DNA of 17,504 bases from JBNKHH01 sp050290245 (lineage in GTDB: Bacteria; Pseudomonadota; Alphaproteobacteria; Rhodobacterales; Rhodobacteraceae): contig JBNKHH010000074.1 in NCBI GenBank assembly GCA_050290245.1, positions 1 to 17,504 of the forward strand, written 5' to 3'. The notes beneath the pieces were generated by a model. The model worked only from the letters and a program-made list of their open reading frames with translations. It was not told the DNA's origin and did not search any database. The translations under genes and the position numbers were made by a program. Of this stretch, positions 1-7,182 are shown piece by piece; within the stretch, counting starts at the first letter, position 1; each line of letters starts with the position of its first letter.

Positions 1-192
1 AGCAACGTCGGGTAGGCGCATCAAAGTGGATCTCACATTGAAGCGACAGTGGATCGGCTAGAAGGGCGGGTCAGCGGCACCCAAGAAGGTAACATCCACA
101 AACCAGGGCCCAAAAATCCGGCCTGACTACACACGAATTACACCTGCGCTTGAGCGCACTACAGCAATGGCATGCTAAGCTATTGATTTTAA
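1..192. other. Window-edge segment without a recognised gene
   Basis: No gene can be supported here. One plus-strand frame is open from the window edge to a TAG at 59-61 (about 19 residues), which could be the tail of a truncated gene but is too short to identify. The octamer agtggatc occurs twice (near 26 and 48). Base composition looks somewhat less GC-rich than the genes that follow. The segment lies directly beyond the 3' end of the tRNA-Phe gene, a common integration site for mobile elements, so it may belong to different DNA, but nothing here proves it. Confidence 0.3.
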
Positions 193-267
193 TGGTGCCC
201 GGGGGCGGAATCGAACCACCGACACGAGGATTTTCAATCCACTGCTCTACCCCTGAGCTACCCGGGC
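193..267 (-). tRNA. tRNA-Phe (anticodon GAA)
   Basis: On the minus strand the segment folds into a complete cloverleaf. The 7-bp acceptor stem pairs GCCCGGG (267-261) with CCCGGGC (203-197), followed by discriminator A and a genomically encoded CCA (195-193). The anticodon loop reads TTGAAAA, giving anticodon GAA for phenylalanine, and the T-arm contains GGTTCGATTCC. It lies 88 nt downstream of yacG on the same strand, so it could be read as the last unit of that operon or from its own promoter. Confidence 0.97.
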
Positions 268-355
268 ACGGGTTTGCAGAAGCGCGGCGCTCTGCTTGGG
301 TCGATGTCTTCTAGTGTCAGCGGGGCGGTCTGTCCAGAGGCGTTTGGGCAAAAAA

Positions 356-538
356 TCAGTGCTGCCGGTCCCGTGGCGGAATGGCGTCGGTTTCGGGGTT
401 GGTTTCGATCTCGGCAGGCTCGCCCGCGATGGCGTAGTTGCCCTTTAACCAGCGCCCCAGATCAACATCTGCGCAGCGACGCGAGCAAAAGGGGCGGTAT
501 GCTTTTTCGGAGGGTTTCTGGCAGATTGGGCAACTCAT
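356..538 (-). CDS. yacG: YacG-type zinc-binding protein (DNA gyrase inhibitor family)
   Basis: Encodes 60 residues. The N-terminus has the YacG zinc site: Cys3 and Cys6 in CPIC, then Cys18 and Cys22 in FCSRRC, followed directly by the family motif DLGRWL. In E. coli, YacG binds GyrB and inhibits gyrase; that role is assigned here by family only. The C-terminal tail is acidic and proline-rich with low complexity, as in other short YacG proteins. The ATG overlaps the TGA of the upstream RNase E/G-like gene by 4 nt (ATGA), so translation is probably coupled. It is the last protein gene of the infA-maf-RNase-yacG set, and its stop codon is followed directly by a run of T. Confidence 0.93.
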   Translation of the reverse strand: MSCPICQKPSEKAYRPFCSRRCADVDLGRWLKGNYAIAGEPAEIETNPETDAIPPRDRQH

Positions 539-1566
539 CTCAGGCTCTCGGCAATTGGCAGGCGTTCTCGTTTGCGGATCAGTTCCAAATGGCCGAGGGG
601 GGTCCAGCCGACGACGGTCGTCTCGATCAGATCCGCACGAAATGCCGCTTTGGCGGCGTCTTCCAGACGGCGGCGGTCACGTTTGGCAACCGGGGCCAAG
701 TCGAGCACGATCTGGCCCCCGAGGCCGCGCAAACGCAAGGCGCGCGGCAGGGCCTTGAGAGTGGCGAGGTTTGCCTTGAGCCCCGCTGCGGGCGAGGTGT
801 CTCCGCCGGTGTTGACATCAACGGCGACCAGGGCACGGGTCGGTTCGACGTAGATTGAACCGCCCTCGGGCAGGTCGACCCTGGGCTGGCGGAGGGCCTC
901 GATCATGTCATCGGCGCCAGTGCGGCCAAAACTGCCCGGCCCGGCGTCGGTCACATCCGGGGTCGGCCAGTCGCGCCAGGCGATTTCCTGCGCCGAGGGG
1001 CCTTCGAGCAGCATCTCGGGTACGCCCTCATGCGGTTCGGAAAGGATCGAACGTGCCAGATCCAGAACTGCTGCCATATCGTCGGCGATGGCGGCGTCAT
1101 CGGCCTCGCCGGCAGCGGTGCGCAAGACGATCCCAAGGTCATCGTCGGCCGAAGCACCGTCGAGGAGGTCGCGCAATTCGACACGGCGTTCCTCGTCGCG
1201 GATAGCCTTGGAGATATTGCGTCCCTGCGCTCCCGGCGTCACCATGCAGAACCGGCTTTTGAACAGAAGGCGCGGGCTAACTGGGGTGGCCTTGCCGCGC
1301 TCAGCATAGGTCGAGGTCTGGACAAGGAGGCTGTCCCCCTGGGCGATACCCTTGGCCTGGCGCAGGTAGAGCGGACCGTCGGGCGTCTCGAGGATCGCCC
1401 CACCCTGCCCTTTCATCGACCGCCCGACGCGGGCACGATAGATGGCGCCGGGGCGAATACGGCCTTCGGGCGGATCGACCAGAAAATCTTCGAGCATTCC
1501 ATCGACGATGCGCGCCGCAGCGTCAAACCCGTCGATGCGGTCAAAGGCGGCGAGACTGCCCTTCAT
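535..1566 (-). CDS. Short RNase E/G family endoribonuclease-like protein
   Basis: Encodes 343 residues from the ATG at 1566, chosen because GGAGAG lies 7 nt upstream and the ATG overlaps the maf stop (ATGA); a longer frame reading back to 1722 would run through maf. An S1-like region lies around residues 37-100, followed by the RNase E/G core. The Mg-binding aspartates are preserved: D250 in ALVAVDVNTGG and D289 in GQIVLDLAP, matching D303 and D346 of E. coli RNase E. The protein ends about 54 residues after the second Asp, so the CPxC zinc-link, small domain and scaffold region of full-length RNase E are absent. It is probably an RNA-processing nuclease or a divergent paralogue; the true substrate is unknown. 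The TGA overlaps yacG by 4 nt. Confidence 0.88.
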   Translation of the reverse strand: MKGSLAAFDRIDGFDAAARIVDGMLEDFLVDPPEGRIRPGAIYRARVGRSMKGQGGAILETPDGPLYLRQAKGIAQGDSLLVQTSTYAERGKATPVSPRLLFKSRFCMVTPGAQGRNISKAIRDEERRVELRDLLDGASADDDLGIVLRTAAGEADDAAIADDMAAVLDLARSILSEPHEGVPEMLLEGPSAQEIAWRDWPTPDVTDAGPGSFGRTGADDMIEALRQPRVDLPEGGSIYVEPTRALVAVDVNTGGDTSPAAGLKANLATLKALPRALRLRGLGGQIVLDLAPVAKRDRRRLEDAAKAAFRADLIETTVVGWTPLGHLELIRKRERLPIAESLR

Positions 1567-2156
1567 GATACGCTCTCCATCACAGGGTAACCAGCAGCCC
1601 GCAAAAGGCGCGCGGTCTCGTGAACGGGCAATCCCATGATTGCCGTGTAAGAGCCTGAAATCCAAGGAATGAAGCAACCGGCGGGCCCCTGGATCGCATA
1701 GGCGCCCGCCTTGCCCTGCCAATCGCCGGTGGCGAGGTATGCCGCGATATCGGAATCCGAAAGATGTTGCATCTTTACTGCGCTGACCACGTCGCGGGTC
1801 CGTGCGCCGGTCTCATCGACCACGCAGACCGCCGTGATGACACGGTGGCGGCGACCCGAAAGAAGACGCAGGAACCTTTCAGCCTCTGCCTGGTTTTCCG
1901 GCTTGCCCAGGATACGGCGACCGACGGCGACCGTGGTATCGGCCACAAGCACGACTTCGCCGTCGCCGCGCGGCACGGCCAGGGCCTTGCCGCTGGTCAC
2001 GCGTCGGCAATAGTCGCGCGGGAGTTCGCCCTTTTGAGGCGTTTCGTCGATATCGGCCGGGCGGATGTCGTCCGGCGTGATCCCGATTTGCTGAAGAAGC
2101 TCAAGTCGGCGCGGACTGGCCGAGCCGAGTACAAGGCGCGGTCGGGCCTTGGTCAC
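1563..2156 (-). CDS. maf: Maf family nucleotide pyrophosphatase
   Basis: Encodes 197 residues, the usual family length. The N-terminal signature LGSASPRRLELLQQIGI supplies the phosphate-binding Ser/Arg residues; ADTTVAVGRRILGKP and LSGRRHRVITAV follow in the family order. The segment KAGAYAIQGPAGCFI resembles the YhdE-like (dTTP/UTP) branch more than the YceF (m7GTP) branch, by eye. Maf enzymes hydrolyse non-canonical or pyrimidine nucleoside triphosphates to monophosphates in the cytoplasm. The start is GTG at 2156, overlapping the infA TGA in a GTGA tetranucleotide; its own stop overlaps the RNase E/G-like start, so translation through the three genes is probably coupled. Confidence 0.95.
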   Translation of the reverse strand: MTKARPRLVLGSASPRRLELLQQIGITPDDIRPADIDETPQKGELPRDYCRRVTSGKALAVPRGDGEVVLVADTTVAVGRRILGKPENQAEAERFLRLLSGRRHRVITAVCVVDETGARTRDVVSAVKMQHLSDSDIAAYLATGDWQGKAGAYAIQGPAGCFIPWISGSYTAIMGLPVHETARLLRAAGYPVMESVS

Positions 2157-2371
2157 TTGAACCGATAGTTGATCCGACCCTTTGTCAGGTCGTAAGGGGT
2201 CATTTCGACCTGGACTTTGTCGCCAGCCAGAACGCGGATGCGGTTCTTACGCATCTTGCCTGCCGTATGCGCGATGATCTCATGGCCGTTCTCAAGCTCG
2301 ACCCGGAATGTCGCGTTCGGCAGGAGTTCCTTCACGACACCAGGGAATTCGAGCAGTTCTTCCTTGGCCAT
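2153..2371 (-). CDS. infA: Translation initiation factor IF-1
   Basis: Encodes 72 residues, the canonical IF-1 length: one S1/OB-fold domain beginning MAKEELLEFPG and containing ATFRVELENGHEI, AHTAGKMRKNRIRV and the terminal DLTKGRINYRFK. IF-1 binds the 30S A-site and helps IF-2 and IF-3 select the initiator tRNA. The ATG is preceded by AAGGAG at a 6-nt spacing. A plausible sigma70-type promoter lies in the 95-nt gap upstream. Expression continues into maf by a GTGA overlap. Confidence 0.98.
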   Translation of the reverse strand: MAKEELLEFPGVVKELLPNATFRVELENGHEIIAHTAGKMRKNRIRVLAGDKVQVEMTPYDLTKGRINYRFK

Positions 2372-2410
2372 GGTTTCTCCTTCGTTTCCGCCTGCTGTTC
2401 AGGCGCGGCG

Positions 2411-2439
2411 AATATTGTGGCGATTGGCCGGTAATTCAA
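2411..2439 (-). promoter_or_regulatory. Putative sigma70 promoter of the infA-maf-RNase-yacG set
   Basis: On the minus strand TTGAAT (2439-2434) and AATATT (2416-2411) are separated by 17 nt, or CAATAT with a 16-nt spacer. It sits about 40 nt upstream of the infA start in the only sizeable gap (95 nt) between the phosphatase-like gene and infA. Assigned by pattern only. Confidence 0.45.
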
Positions 2440-2466
2440 GGGGGAATCGACCGGCAGGCATCCGAT

Positions 2467-2940
2467 TCAGTCGTTTGCGTTCTGGTTCTTGAACGTGGGC
2501 GGGCCGAAACGGGCAAGAATGCGGTCACGGATCTGATCGCGGGCCTGACGATAGTGGACAAGCTTTTGTTCGCGTCCCTCGCCCAGGCCCGTGGGATCAA
2601 GAATGGGCCAGTATTCCACGTCCAGGTGGAAAAAACGGGTCAGGTCCAGCGCCCGCCGCTGTGACGCCGGCGACAGGGCAACGACAAGGTCGAAGGCGGC
2701 AAGGTCATCGCCCCACTGCTGCATTTCGTCGAAACTGCGCGAGCGGTGCCGCGCGAGTTCGATGCCCATCTCCTGGCAAACGGCGACGGAAAAGCCGTCG
2801 ATTTCCATGTCGTTGTGCACGCCGGCGGACTGGACATAGCAGTCCTGACCGTAGAATTTTTTCATCATCCCTTCGGCCATGGGCGAGCGTACCGCGTTGT
2901 GATCGCAACAAAACAGTACCGATTGGGGAAGGTCAGCCAC
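2467..2940 (-). CDS. Low-molecular-weight phosphatase family protein (LMW-PTP/ArsC fold)
   Basis: Encodes 157 residues from a GTG at 2940; this start is favoured because GGAGG lies just upstream, it begins 2 nt after the previous gene's TGA, and the first strand SVLFCC starts immediately. The longer open frame back to 3135 overlaps the UPF0262 gene. The P-loop is C12-DHNAV-R18-S19, matching the CX5RS nucleophile/phosphate cradle, and D115 in ILDPTG is the expected general acid. The usual CxGNxCRS consensus is altered to CDHNAVRS, so the substrate may not be phosphotyrosine; arsenate reduction is an alternative within the fold. It lies between UPF0262 and infA in what seems to be a conserved roseobacter gene order. 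Confidence 0.85.
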   Translation of the reverse strand: MADLPQSVLFCCDHNAVRSPMAEGMMKKFYGQDCYVQSAGVHNDMEIDGFSVAVCQEMGIELARHRSRSFDEMQQWGDDLAAFDLVVALSPASQRRALDLTRFFHLDVEYWPILDPTGLGEGREQKLVHYRQARDQIRDRILARFGPPTFKNQNAND

Positions 2941-2942
2941 CC

Positions 2943-3422
2943 TCAGCCTCCGAAATGCAGCACGCAGATCAGGGTGAAAAGGCGGCGCGCCGTGTCGATG
3001 TCCAGTTCCGCCTTGCCTTCGAGACGTTCCTGCAGGACGCGCGCGCCTTCGTTGTGGATGCCACGGCGAGCCATGTCGATCGCCTCGATCTGGCTGGTGG
3101 GCAAGCGTTTCACTGCGTCGAAATAGCTTTCGCAAATCTGGAAATAATCTTTGACCACCTGCCGGAACGGCCCGAGCGAGAGACGGAACTCGGCAGCGGG
3201 GTCGTTGGTCTGGGTGCGGATGTCAAAAACCAGAAGTCTGTCTCGGATCGCAAGCGACAGGTCGTAAGGCCCTTCCGGGGCCGCGCGGCCATCACGGTCC
3301 GGCAAGGCAAAACTGTTGTCCTCGAGCAGGTCGAAAATGGCAACCCGGCGTTCCTGTTCGATCTCCGGCGTGGGCGGCGGCAGGGCGCTGTCGTCGATTT
3401 CGATGTGTGCGATGCGTGACAT
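2943..3422 (-). CDS. UPF0262 family protein
   Basis: Encodes 159 residues. It is recognised as UPF0262 from its overall length, the N-terminal IAHIEIDD, the central DLSLAIRDRLLVFDI, the DYFQICESYFDAV segment and its position after hisD. No catalytic motif, signal peptide or membrane segment is apparent; the protein looks soluble and acidic. The molecular function of this family is not established. The gene begins about 30 nt after hisD and ends 2 nt before the phosphatase-like GTG start, so the three are probably cotranscribed. Confidence 0.88.
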   Translation of the reverse strand: MSRIAHIEIDDSALPPPTPEIEQERRVAIFDLLEDNSFALPDRDGRAAPEGPYDLSLAIRDRLLVFDIRTQTNDPAAEFRLSLGPFRQVVKDYFQICESYFDAVKRLPTSQIEAIDMARRGIHNEGARVLQERLEGKAELDIDTARRLFTLICVLHFGG

Positions 3423-3452
3423 GGTCGGTACCGGAGAAAAGGGATCGGAAGG

Positions 3453-4754
3453 TTATTCGTTCAAGCGGTTCAGCCGCGCGGTCACGGACAAGCCGTGGGC
3501 CTCGAGCGACTCGCTTTTGGCCAGGACCTCGGCGGCAGGGCCGATCTTTGCCAGCGCGCCGGGGCTCATCTTGGCGAGCGTGGTGCGTTTCATGAAGTCG
3601 AGCACGGAGAGGCCGGACGAGAACCTGGCCGAGCGCGCGGTTGGCAGAACGTGGTTTGGCCCACCGACATAGTCGCCGATGGCCTCTGGCGTCCAGCTGC
3701 CCAGAAAGATCGCCCCGGCATGGGCGATGTTGTCGGCAAGCGCTTCGGGGTTCGCGACGCAAAGCTCCAGGTGTTCGGGTGCGATGTCGTCAGCCAGCGC
3801 AGCAGCCTCGCCCAGGTTCTGAACCACGATCACGGCCCCGTTGTCGCGCCAGCTTGCGCCCGCGATCTCGCGCCGCTCGAGTACCTCGAGGTAATTGTCG
3901 ATTGCCTCGACAACCAGTTGGGCAAAGCCCCTGTCCGTGGTGATCAGGATCGACTGTGCGCTCGCGTCGTGTTCCGCCTGGCTGAGCAGGTCGAGCGCGA
4001 TCCAGTTCGGGTCGTTGTCGGCATCCGCGATAACCAGGATCTCGGACGGACCCGCGATCATGTCGATGCCGACTTTGCCGAAAACCTGGCGCTTGGCTGC
4101 GGCCACATAGGCGTTGCCGGGGCCGGTGATCTTGTCGACGGGGGCGATGGTTTCGGTGCCATAGGCAAGCGCTGCGACGGCCTGTGCCCCCCCGATGCGC
4201 AAGACGGTGTCGATGCCCGACAGGCGTGCAGCGAGCAGAACCAGAGGATTGACCTCTCCGCCCGGTGTCGGCGCGGTCATGACGATGTTCTCCACACCGG
4301 CGACTGCGGCCGGAATGGCATTCATCAGGACCGAGGACGGATAGCTCGCCAAGCCGCCAGGCACGTAAAGCCCCGCGGCCGAAACCGGCGTCCAGCGCCA
4401 GCCCAGGGTCGCACCGTTGTCCTCTTGCCAGAGCGCATCCTCGGGTCGCTGGCGTTCGTGATAGGCGCGGATACGGTCGGCGGCCAGTTCAAGCGCCTGA
4501 TATTCCTCGGCGCTGACAGAGGCGATGGCACTGTCGATTTCTTGCTTCGAAAACGTCATGGTTTCCGGTGTCAGGTCGAGCTTGTCGAACTTGGATGTCA
4601 GCTCGATCACCGCCGCGTCGCCCCGTGCCCGCACGTCGGCGATGATCTCTGCCACGGTGGCATTCACGTCGGGCGCGTCCTCGCGCTTCATCGACAAGAG
4701 CGCCCGGAACTCGTCCTCGAAATTCGCGTCGGTGGTGTTAAGCAGTTGCGGCAT
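3453..4754 (-). CDS. hisD: Histidinol dehydrogenase
   Basis: Encodes 433 residues. It catalyses the last two NAD-dependent steps of histidine synthesis, L-histidinol to L-histidine, in the cytoplasm. Zinc ligands Q259 and H262 (SQAEHDAS), D361 (GDYVGGPNHVLPT) and H420 (EAHGLSV), and catalytic E327/H328 (APEHLEL), fall at almost exactly the E. coli positions. Two adjacent starts exist, GTG at 4757 and ATG at 4754; the ATG is preferred because AAAGGA then has a 6-nt spacing. No other his gene is in the window. It stands alone among murA-DUF2948 and UPF0262-infA genes and appears to have its own promoter in the 60-nt upstream gap. Confidence 0.97.
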   Translation of the reverse strand: MPQLLNTTDANFEDEFRALLSMKREDAPDVNATVAEIIADVRARGDAAVIELTSKFDKLDLTPETMTFSKQEIDSAIASVSAEEYQALELAADRIRAYHERQRPEDALWQEDNGATLGWRWTPVSAAGLYVPGGLASYPSSVLMNAIPAAVAGVENIVMTAPTPGGEVNPLVLLAARLSGIDTVLRIGGAQAVAALAYGTETIAPVDKITGPGNAYVAAAKRQVFGKVGIDMIAGPSEILVIADADNDPNWIALDLLSQAEHDASAQSILITTDRGFAQLVVEAIDNYLEVLERREIAGASWRDNGAVIVVQNLGEAAALADDIAPEHLELCVANPEALADNIAHAGAIFLGSWTPEAIGDYVGGPNHVLPTARSARFSSGLSVLDFMKRTTLAKMSPGALAKIGPAAEVLAKSESLEAHGLSVTARLNRLNE

Positions 4755-4772
4755 CACGGATCCTTTCGCGCG

Positions 4773-4801
4773 CTCATAGACCCATGGGGAAAAAGGCTCA
4801 A
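4773..4801 (-). promoter_or_regulatory. Putative sigma70 promoter of hisD
   Basis: On the minus strand TTGAGC (4801-4796) and TATGAG (4778-4773) are separated by exactly 17 nt, 4 of 6 matches each to the sigma70 consensus. It is placed in the DUF2948-hisD gap, so hisD would have a very short leader of about a dozen bases. Pattern-based only. Confidence 0.45.
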
Positions 4802-4814
4802 GCGGCGCATGGTC

Positions 4815-5294
4815 TCATTCGGGGTGCCCCGGAGCCGATTTCGATGGCGCCAGGTAGGGGCGAGTTACGTCCAAAAGCGTGACATTAATGGCCTCGACGT
4901 CAGCACGGATCGCGCCATCGCCGGAAAAGGTCATCAGGATTTGCCCCGTGCCGTCTTCGCCTGGTTCGAAGGATATCGTGAGAAGCGAAAGGATCGTATC
5001 GGCATCACGCATGTCCAGCCCCTGGTGCCGGATCGCCATAACGTCGTCGATGGCCAAAAGGGCCTGCACCCGTTCGAAATTTCGCCCCATACGCTCGGCG
5101 CGCGTCTTATCTTCCCAGCGGAACCGGTTGATAAGGCAAACGAAACGGCGTTTGCCCCGCTCCAACTTCATTTCGTTCGCTGGCAGGATCGCATCCTGAA
5201 CCAGCGATGCCAGAACCTGAAGATCCTCGGCATCCTCTGCTCTAAGCCGCAGGGGGCGTTCGGCCCCGTCCTCAAAGGTTGCATCCTGGCTCAT
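4815..5294 (-). CDS. DUF2948 family protein
   Basis: Encodes 159 residues with no signal peptide or membrane segment. It is recognised as DUF2948 by the opening LRLRAEDAEDLQVLASLVQD, the RRFVCLINRFRWED block and its position between murA and hisD, as in related alphaproteobacteria. Function is not known. The ATG overlaps the murA TGA by 4 nt, so its translation probably depends on that of murA. Whether it has any link to cell-wall synthesis or histidine synthesis cannot be told from sequence. Confidence 0.88.
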   Translation of the reverse strand: MSQDATFEDGAERPLRLRAEDAEDLQVLASLVQDAILPANEMKLERGKRRFVCLINRFRWEDKTRAERMGRNFERVQALLAIDDVMAIRHQGLDMRDADTILSLLTISFEPGEDGTGQILMTFSGDGAIRADVEAINVTLLDVTRPYLAPSKSAPGHPE

Positions 5295-6559
5295 GCGTCC
5301 TGCACCCGTTCAATCCGGGCACCGACGGCACTGAGCTTGTCTTCGACATGCTCATAGCCCCGGTCGAGGTGATAAACGCGGCTGACCAGCGTTTCGCCTT
5401 CAGCAGCCAGACCGGCGAGAATAAGCGACACCGAGGCCCGCAGGTCGGTCGCCATGACACGCGCGCCGCGCAACTGCTCAACGCCCGAGACGGTGGCAGT
5501 GCCACCGTGCACCTCAATATCAGCCCCCATGCGCAACAATTCCGGGGCATGCATGAAGCGGTTCTCGAAAATCGTTTCTTCCAGCTTGCTGACCCCCTCT
5601 GCCGTACACATCAAAGCCATGATCTGGGCTTGAAGATCGGTCGGAAAGCCTGGGTACGGCGCGGTCGTGACATCAACGGCGGACACCCGGCCGTTCTTGC
5701 GCGTGACTTTCAGCCCCCTGTCGGTTTCCGAGACGGATATGCCGGCCTCGTCGAGTTTTTCGCAAAAAGTCTGCACCAGTCCGATACGCCCGCCGAGGCA
5801 TTCGACCTCACCGCCGCAGATGGCCGGGGCCAGCATATAGGTGCCGAGTTCGATACGGTCGGCCACCACGGGATGCGTCGCACCGCTGAGACGGTCGACC
5901 CCCTGGATCTCGATTGTCGAGGTCCCTGCCCCCTCGATCTGGGCACCCATCTTGGACAGGCAATCGGCCAGGTCCACGATTTCGGGCTCGCGGGCTGCAT
6001 TTTCGATAACGGTCGTGCCCTTGGCCAGCGTCGCAGCCATCAGGACGTTCTCGGTCGCACCGACAGAGGCGAACCGAAGCGGCACTCTTGCCCCTTTAAG
6101 ACCGCCCTGCGTCCTCGCGTGCAGATAACCGTCTTTCAGTTCGATCTCGGCCCCCATGGCCTCAAGCGCCGTGACGTGGATGTCCATGGGCCGGGCGCCG
6201 ATCGCACAGCCGCCCGGCAAAGAGACGACGGCATGGCCTTCACGGGCCAGGAGCGGGCCGAGCACAAGGTTCGAGGCCCGCATCTTGCGTACGATGTCAT
6301 AGTCGGCATGGGTCGACACCGGCCCCAACGACGACATCGCAATGACACGTCCGCCCTGCAGGCTTTCGATTTCGGCCCCCAGAGAGCGCAGCAGGACCGT
6401 CATCGTTTTGATGTCGGACAGGCGAGGCGCATTCATCAGCGTCAGCGGCTCTTCAGTCAGAAGAGTCGCCGGCATCAGTGCAAGACAGGCGTTCTTGGCC
6501 CCGGCAATCGGGATTTCTCCGCGGAGCTCGGCCCCGCCTTTGACCAGTATCGAGTCCAT
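5291..6559 (-). CDS. murA: UDP-N-acetylglucosamine 1-carboxyvinyltransferase (MurA)
   Basis: Encodes 422 residues, full length. MurA transfers enolpyruvate from PEP to UDP-GlcNAc, the first committed step of peptidoglycan synthesis, in the cytoplasm. Conserved K22-N23 (IAGAKNA) and the catalytic loop GGC118AIGARPMDIH are present. Cys118 is the residue alkylated by fosfomycin in other MurAs, so the enzyme is expected to be of the fosfomycin-sensitive type. Repeated inside-out alpha-beta domain motifs and the final DRGYEHVEDKL are intact. The start lies 2 nt after the stop of a 49-aa ORF and the stop overlaps DUF2948. Confidence 0.98.
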   Translation of the reverse strand: MDSILVKGGAELRGEIPIAGAKNACLALMPATLLTEEPLTLMNAPRLSDIKTMTVLLRSLGAEIESLQGGRVIAMSSLGPVSTHADYDIVRKMRASNLVLGPLLAREGHAVVSLPGGCAIGARPMDIHVTALEAMGAEIELKDGYLHARTQGGLKGARVPLRFASVGATENVLMAATLAKGTTVIENAAREPEIVDLADCLSKMGAQIEGAGTSTIEIQGVDRLSGATHPVVADRIELGTYMLAPAICGGEVECLGGRIGLVQTFCEKLDEAGISVSETDRGLKVTRKNGRVSAVDVTTAPYPGFPTDLQAQIMALMCTAEGVSKLEETIFENRFMHAPELLRMGADIEVHGGTATVSGVEQLRGARVMATDLRASVSLILAGLAAEGETLVSRVYHLDRGYEHVEDKLSAVGARIERVQDA

Positions 6560-6561
6560 GT

Positions 6562-6711
6562 TCAGCCTGCCTTATCATCGTTGTTTTTCTGGTTCCGCGC
6601 CCGTGCCTGCGCCTTGCGTCGCTGAAGGTTGGCCTTCAGCGCGGCTTTCAGTTTTTCGTCCCGCGTCACGGCCTGTTTCGCCGGGCGGCCAGAGGGTGCG
6701 TCCTTGCTCAT
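6562..6711 (-). CDS. Small basic protein (49 aa) directly upstream of murA
   Basis: Reads ATG at 6711 to TGA at 6562-6564. The product is lysine/arginine-rich: it opens MSKDAPSGRPAKQA, continues as an Arg/Lys/Ala-rich, probably helical stretch (KLKAALKANLQRRKAQARAR) and ends in NNDDKAG. No signal or membrane segment. Only 2 nt separate its stop from the murA start (TGA-AC-ATG), the strongest argument that it is a real gene translated with murA. The Shine-Dalgarno is weak. The composition suggests an RNA- or ribosome-associated protein, but this is inference and no family is recognised. Confidence 0.7.
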   Translation of the reverse strand: MSKDAPSGRPAKQAVTRDEKLKAALKANLQRRKAQARARNQKNNDDKAG

Positions 6712-6801
6712 GACGTCTACCTATCGCACGGGCGAAAAACCGTCCAGATAACGCTTGCGCCGCGATTCAAATGACAGTATCCCCCGCGGGCATTGAACGG
6801 C

Positions 6802-6876
<75 letters not shown>

Positions 6877-7066
6877 TTTCATCCGATATTGTCTAATACG
6901 ATCAATGCGATGCGTGAATCGGACCGCGCACCGTCCACTCCGTTCACGAACCTGAGGCCAATCTTGCGAAGAACCCGAAGCCGATCGCGCGGGTGTCATC
7001 AGCCCGGCCCGGTCGAACAGGCTCGCTCAATACAACTGAACGCAAGTCACTGAAAGAAGACAGTCT
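6877..7066. other. Intergenic gap between tRNA-Thr and tRNA-Val(TAC)
   Basis: No coding frame with a ribosome binding site and no clear terminator was found. The two flanking tRNA genes converge here, so it is a 3'-flank on both sides. Confidence 0.5.
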
Positions 7067-7142
<76 letters not shown>

Positions 7143-7182
7143 GCCGAAGCACCACTTAGCCGCTTGCAGGGAGCGGGGCAAG

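Noticed and set aside
1567..1722. N-terminal extension of the RNase E/G-like gene
   Set aside because: It would overlap maf by 156 nt; the internal ATG has a good ribosome binding site and an ATGA overlap.
3495..5357. Long plus-strand open frame of 620 codons
   Set aside because: It lies opposite hisD and DUF2948, whose conserved motifs and starts are clear. High GC at third positions makes antisense frames stay open; the product resembles no family.
5279..6625. Plus-strand open frame of 448 codons
   Set aside because: Antisense to murA, which is intact with its catalytic Cys loop. No ribosome binding site or recognisable domain.
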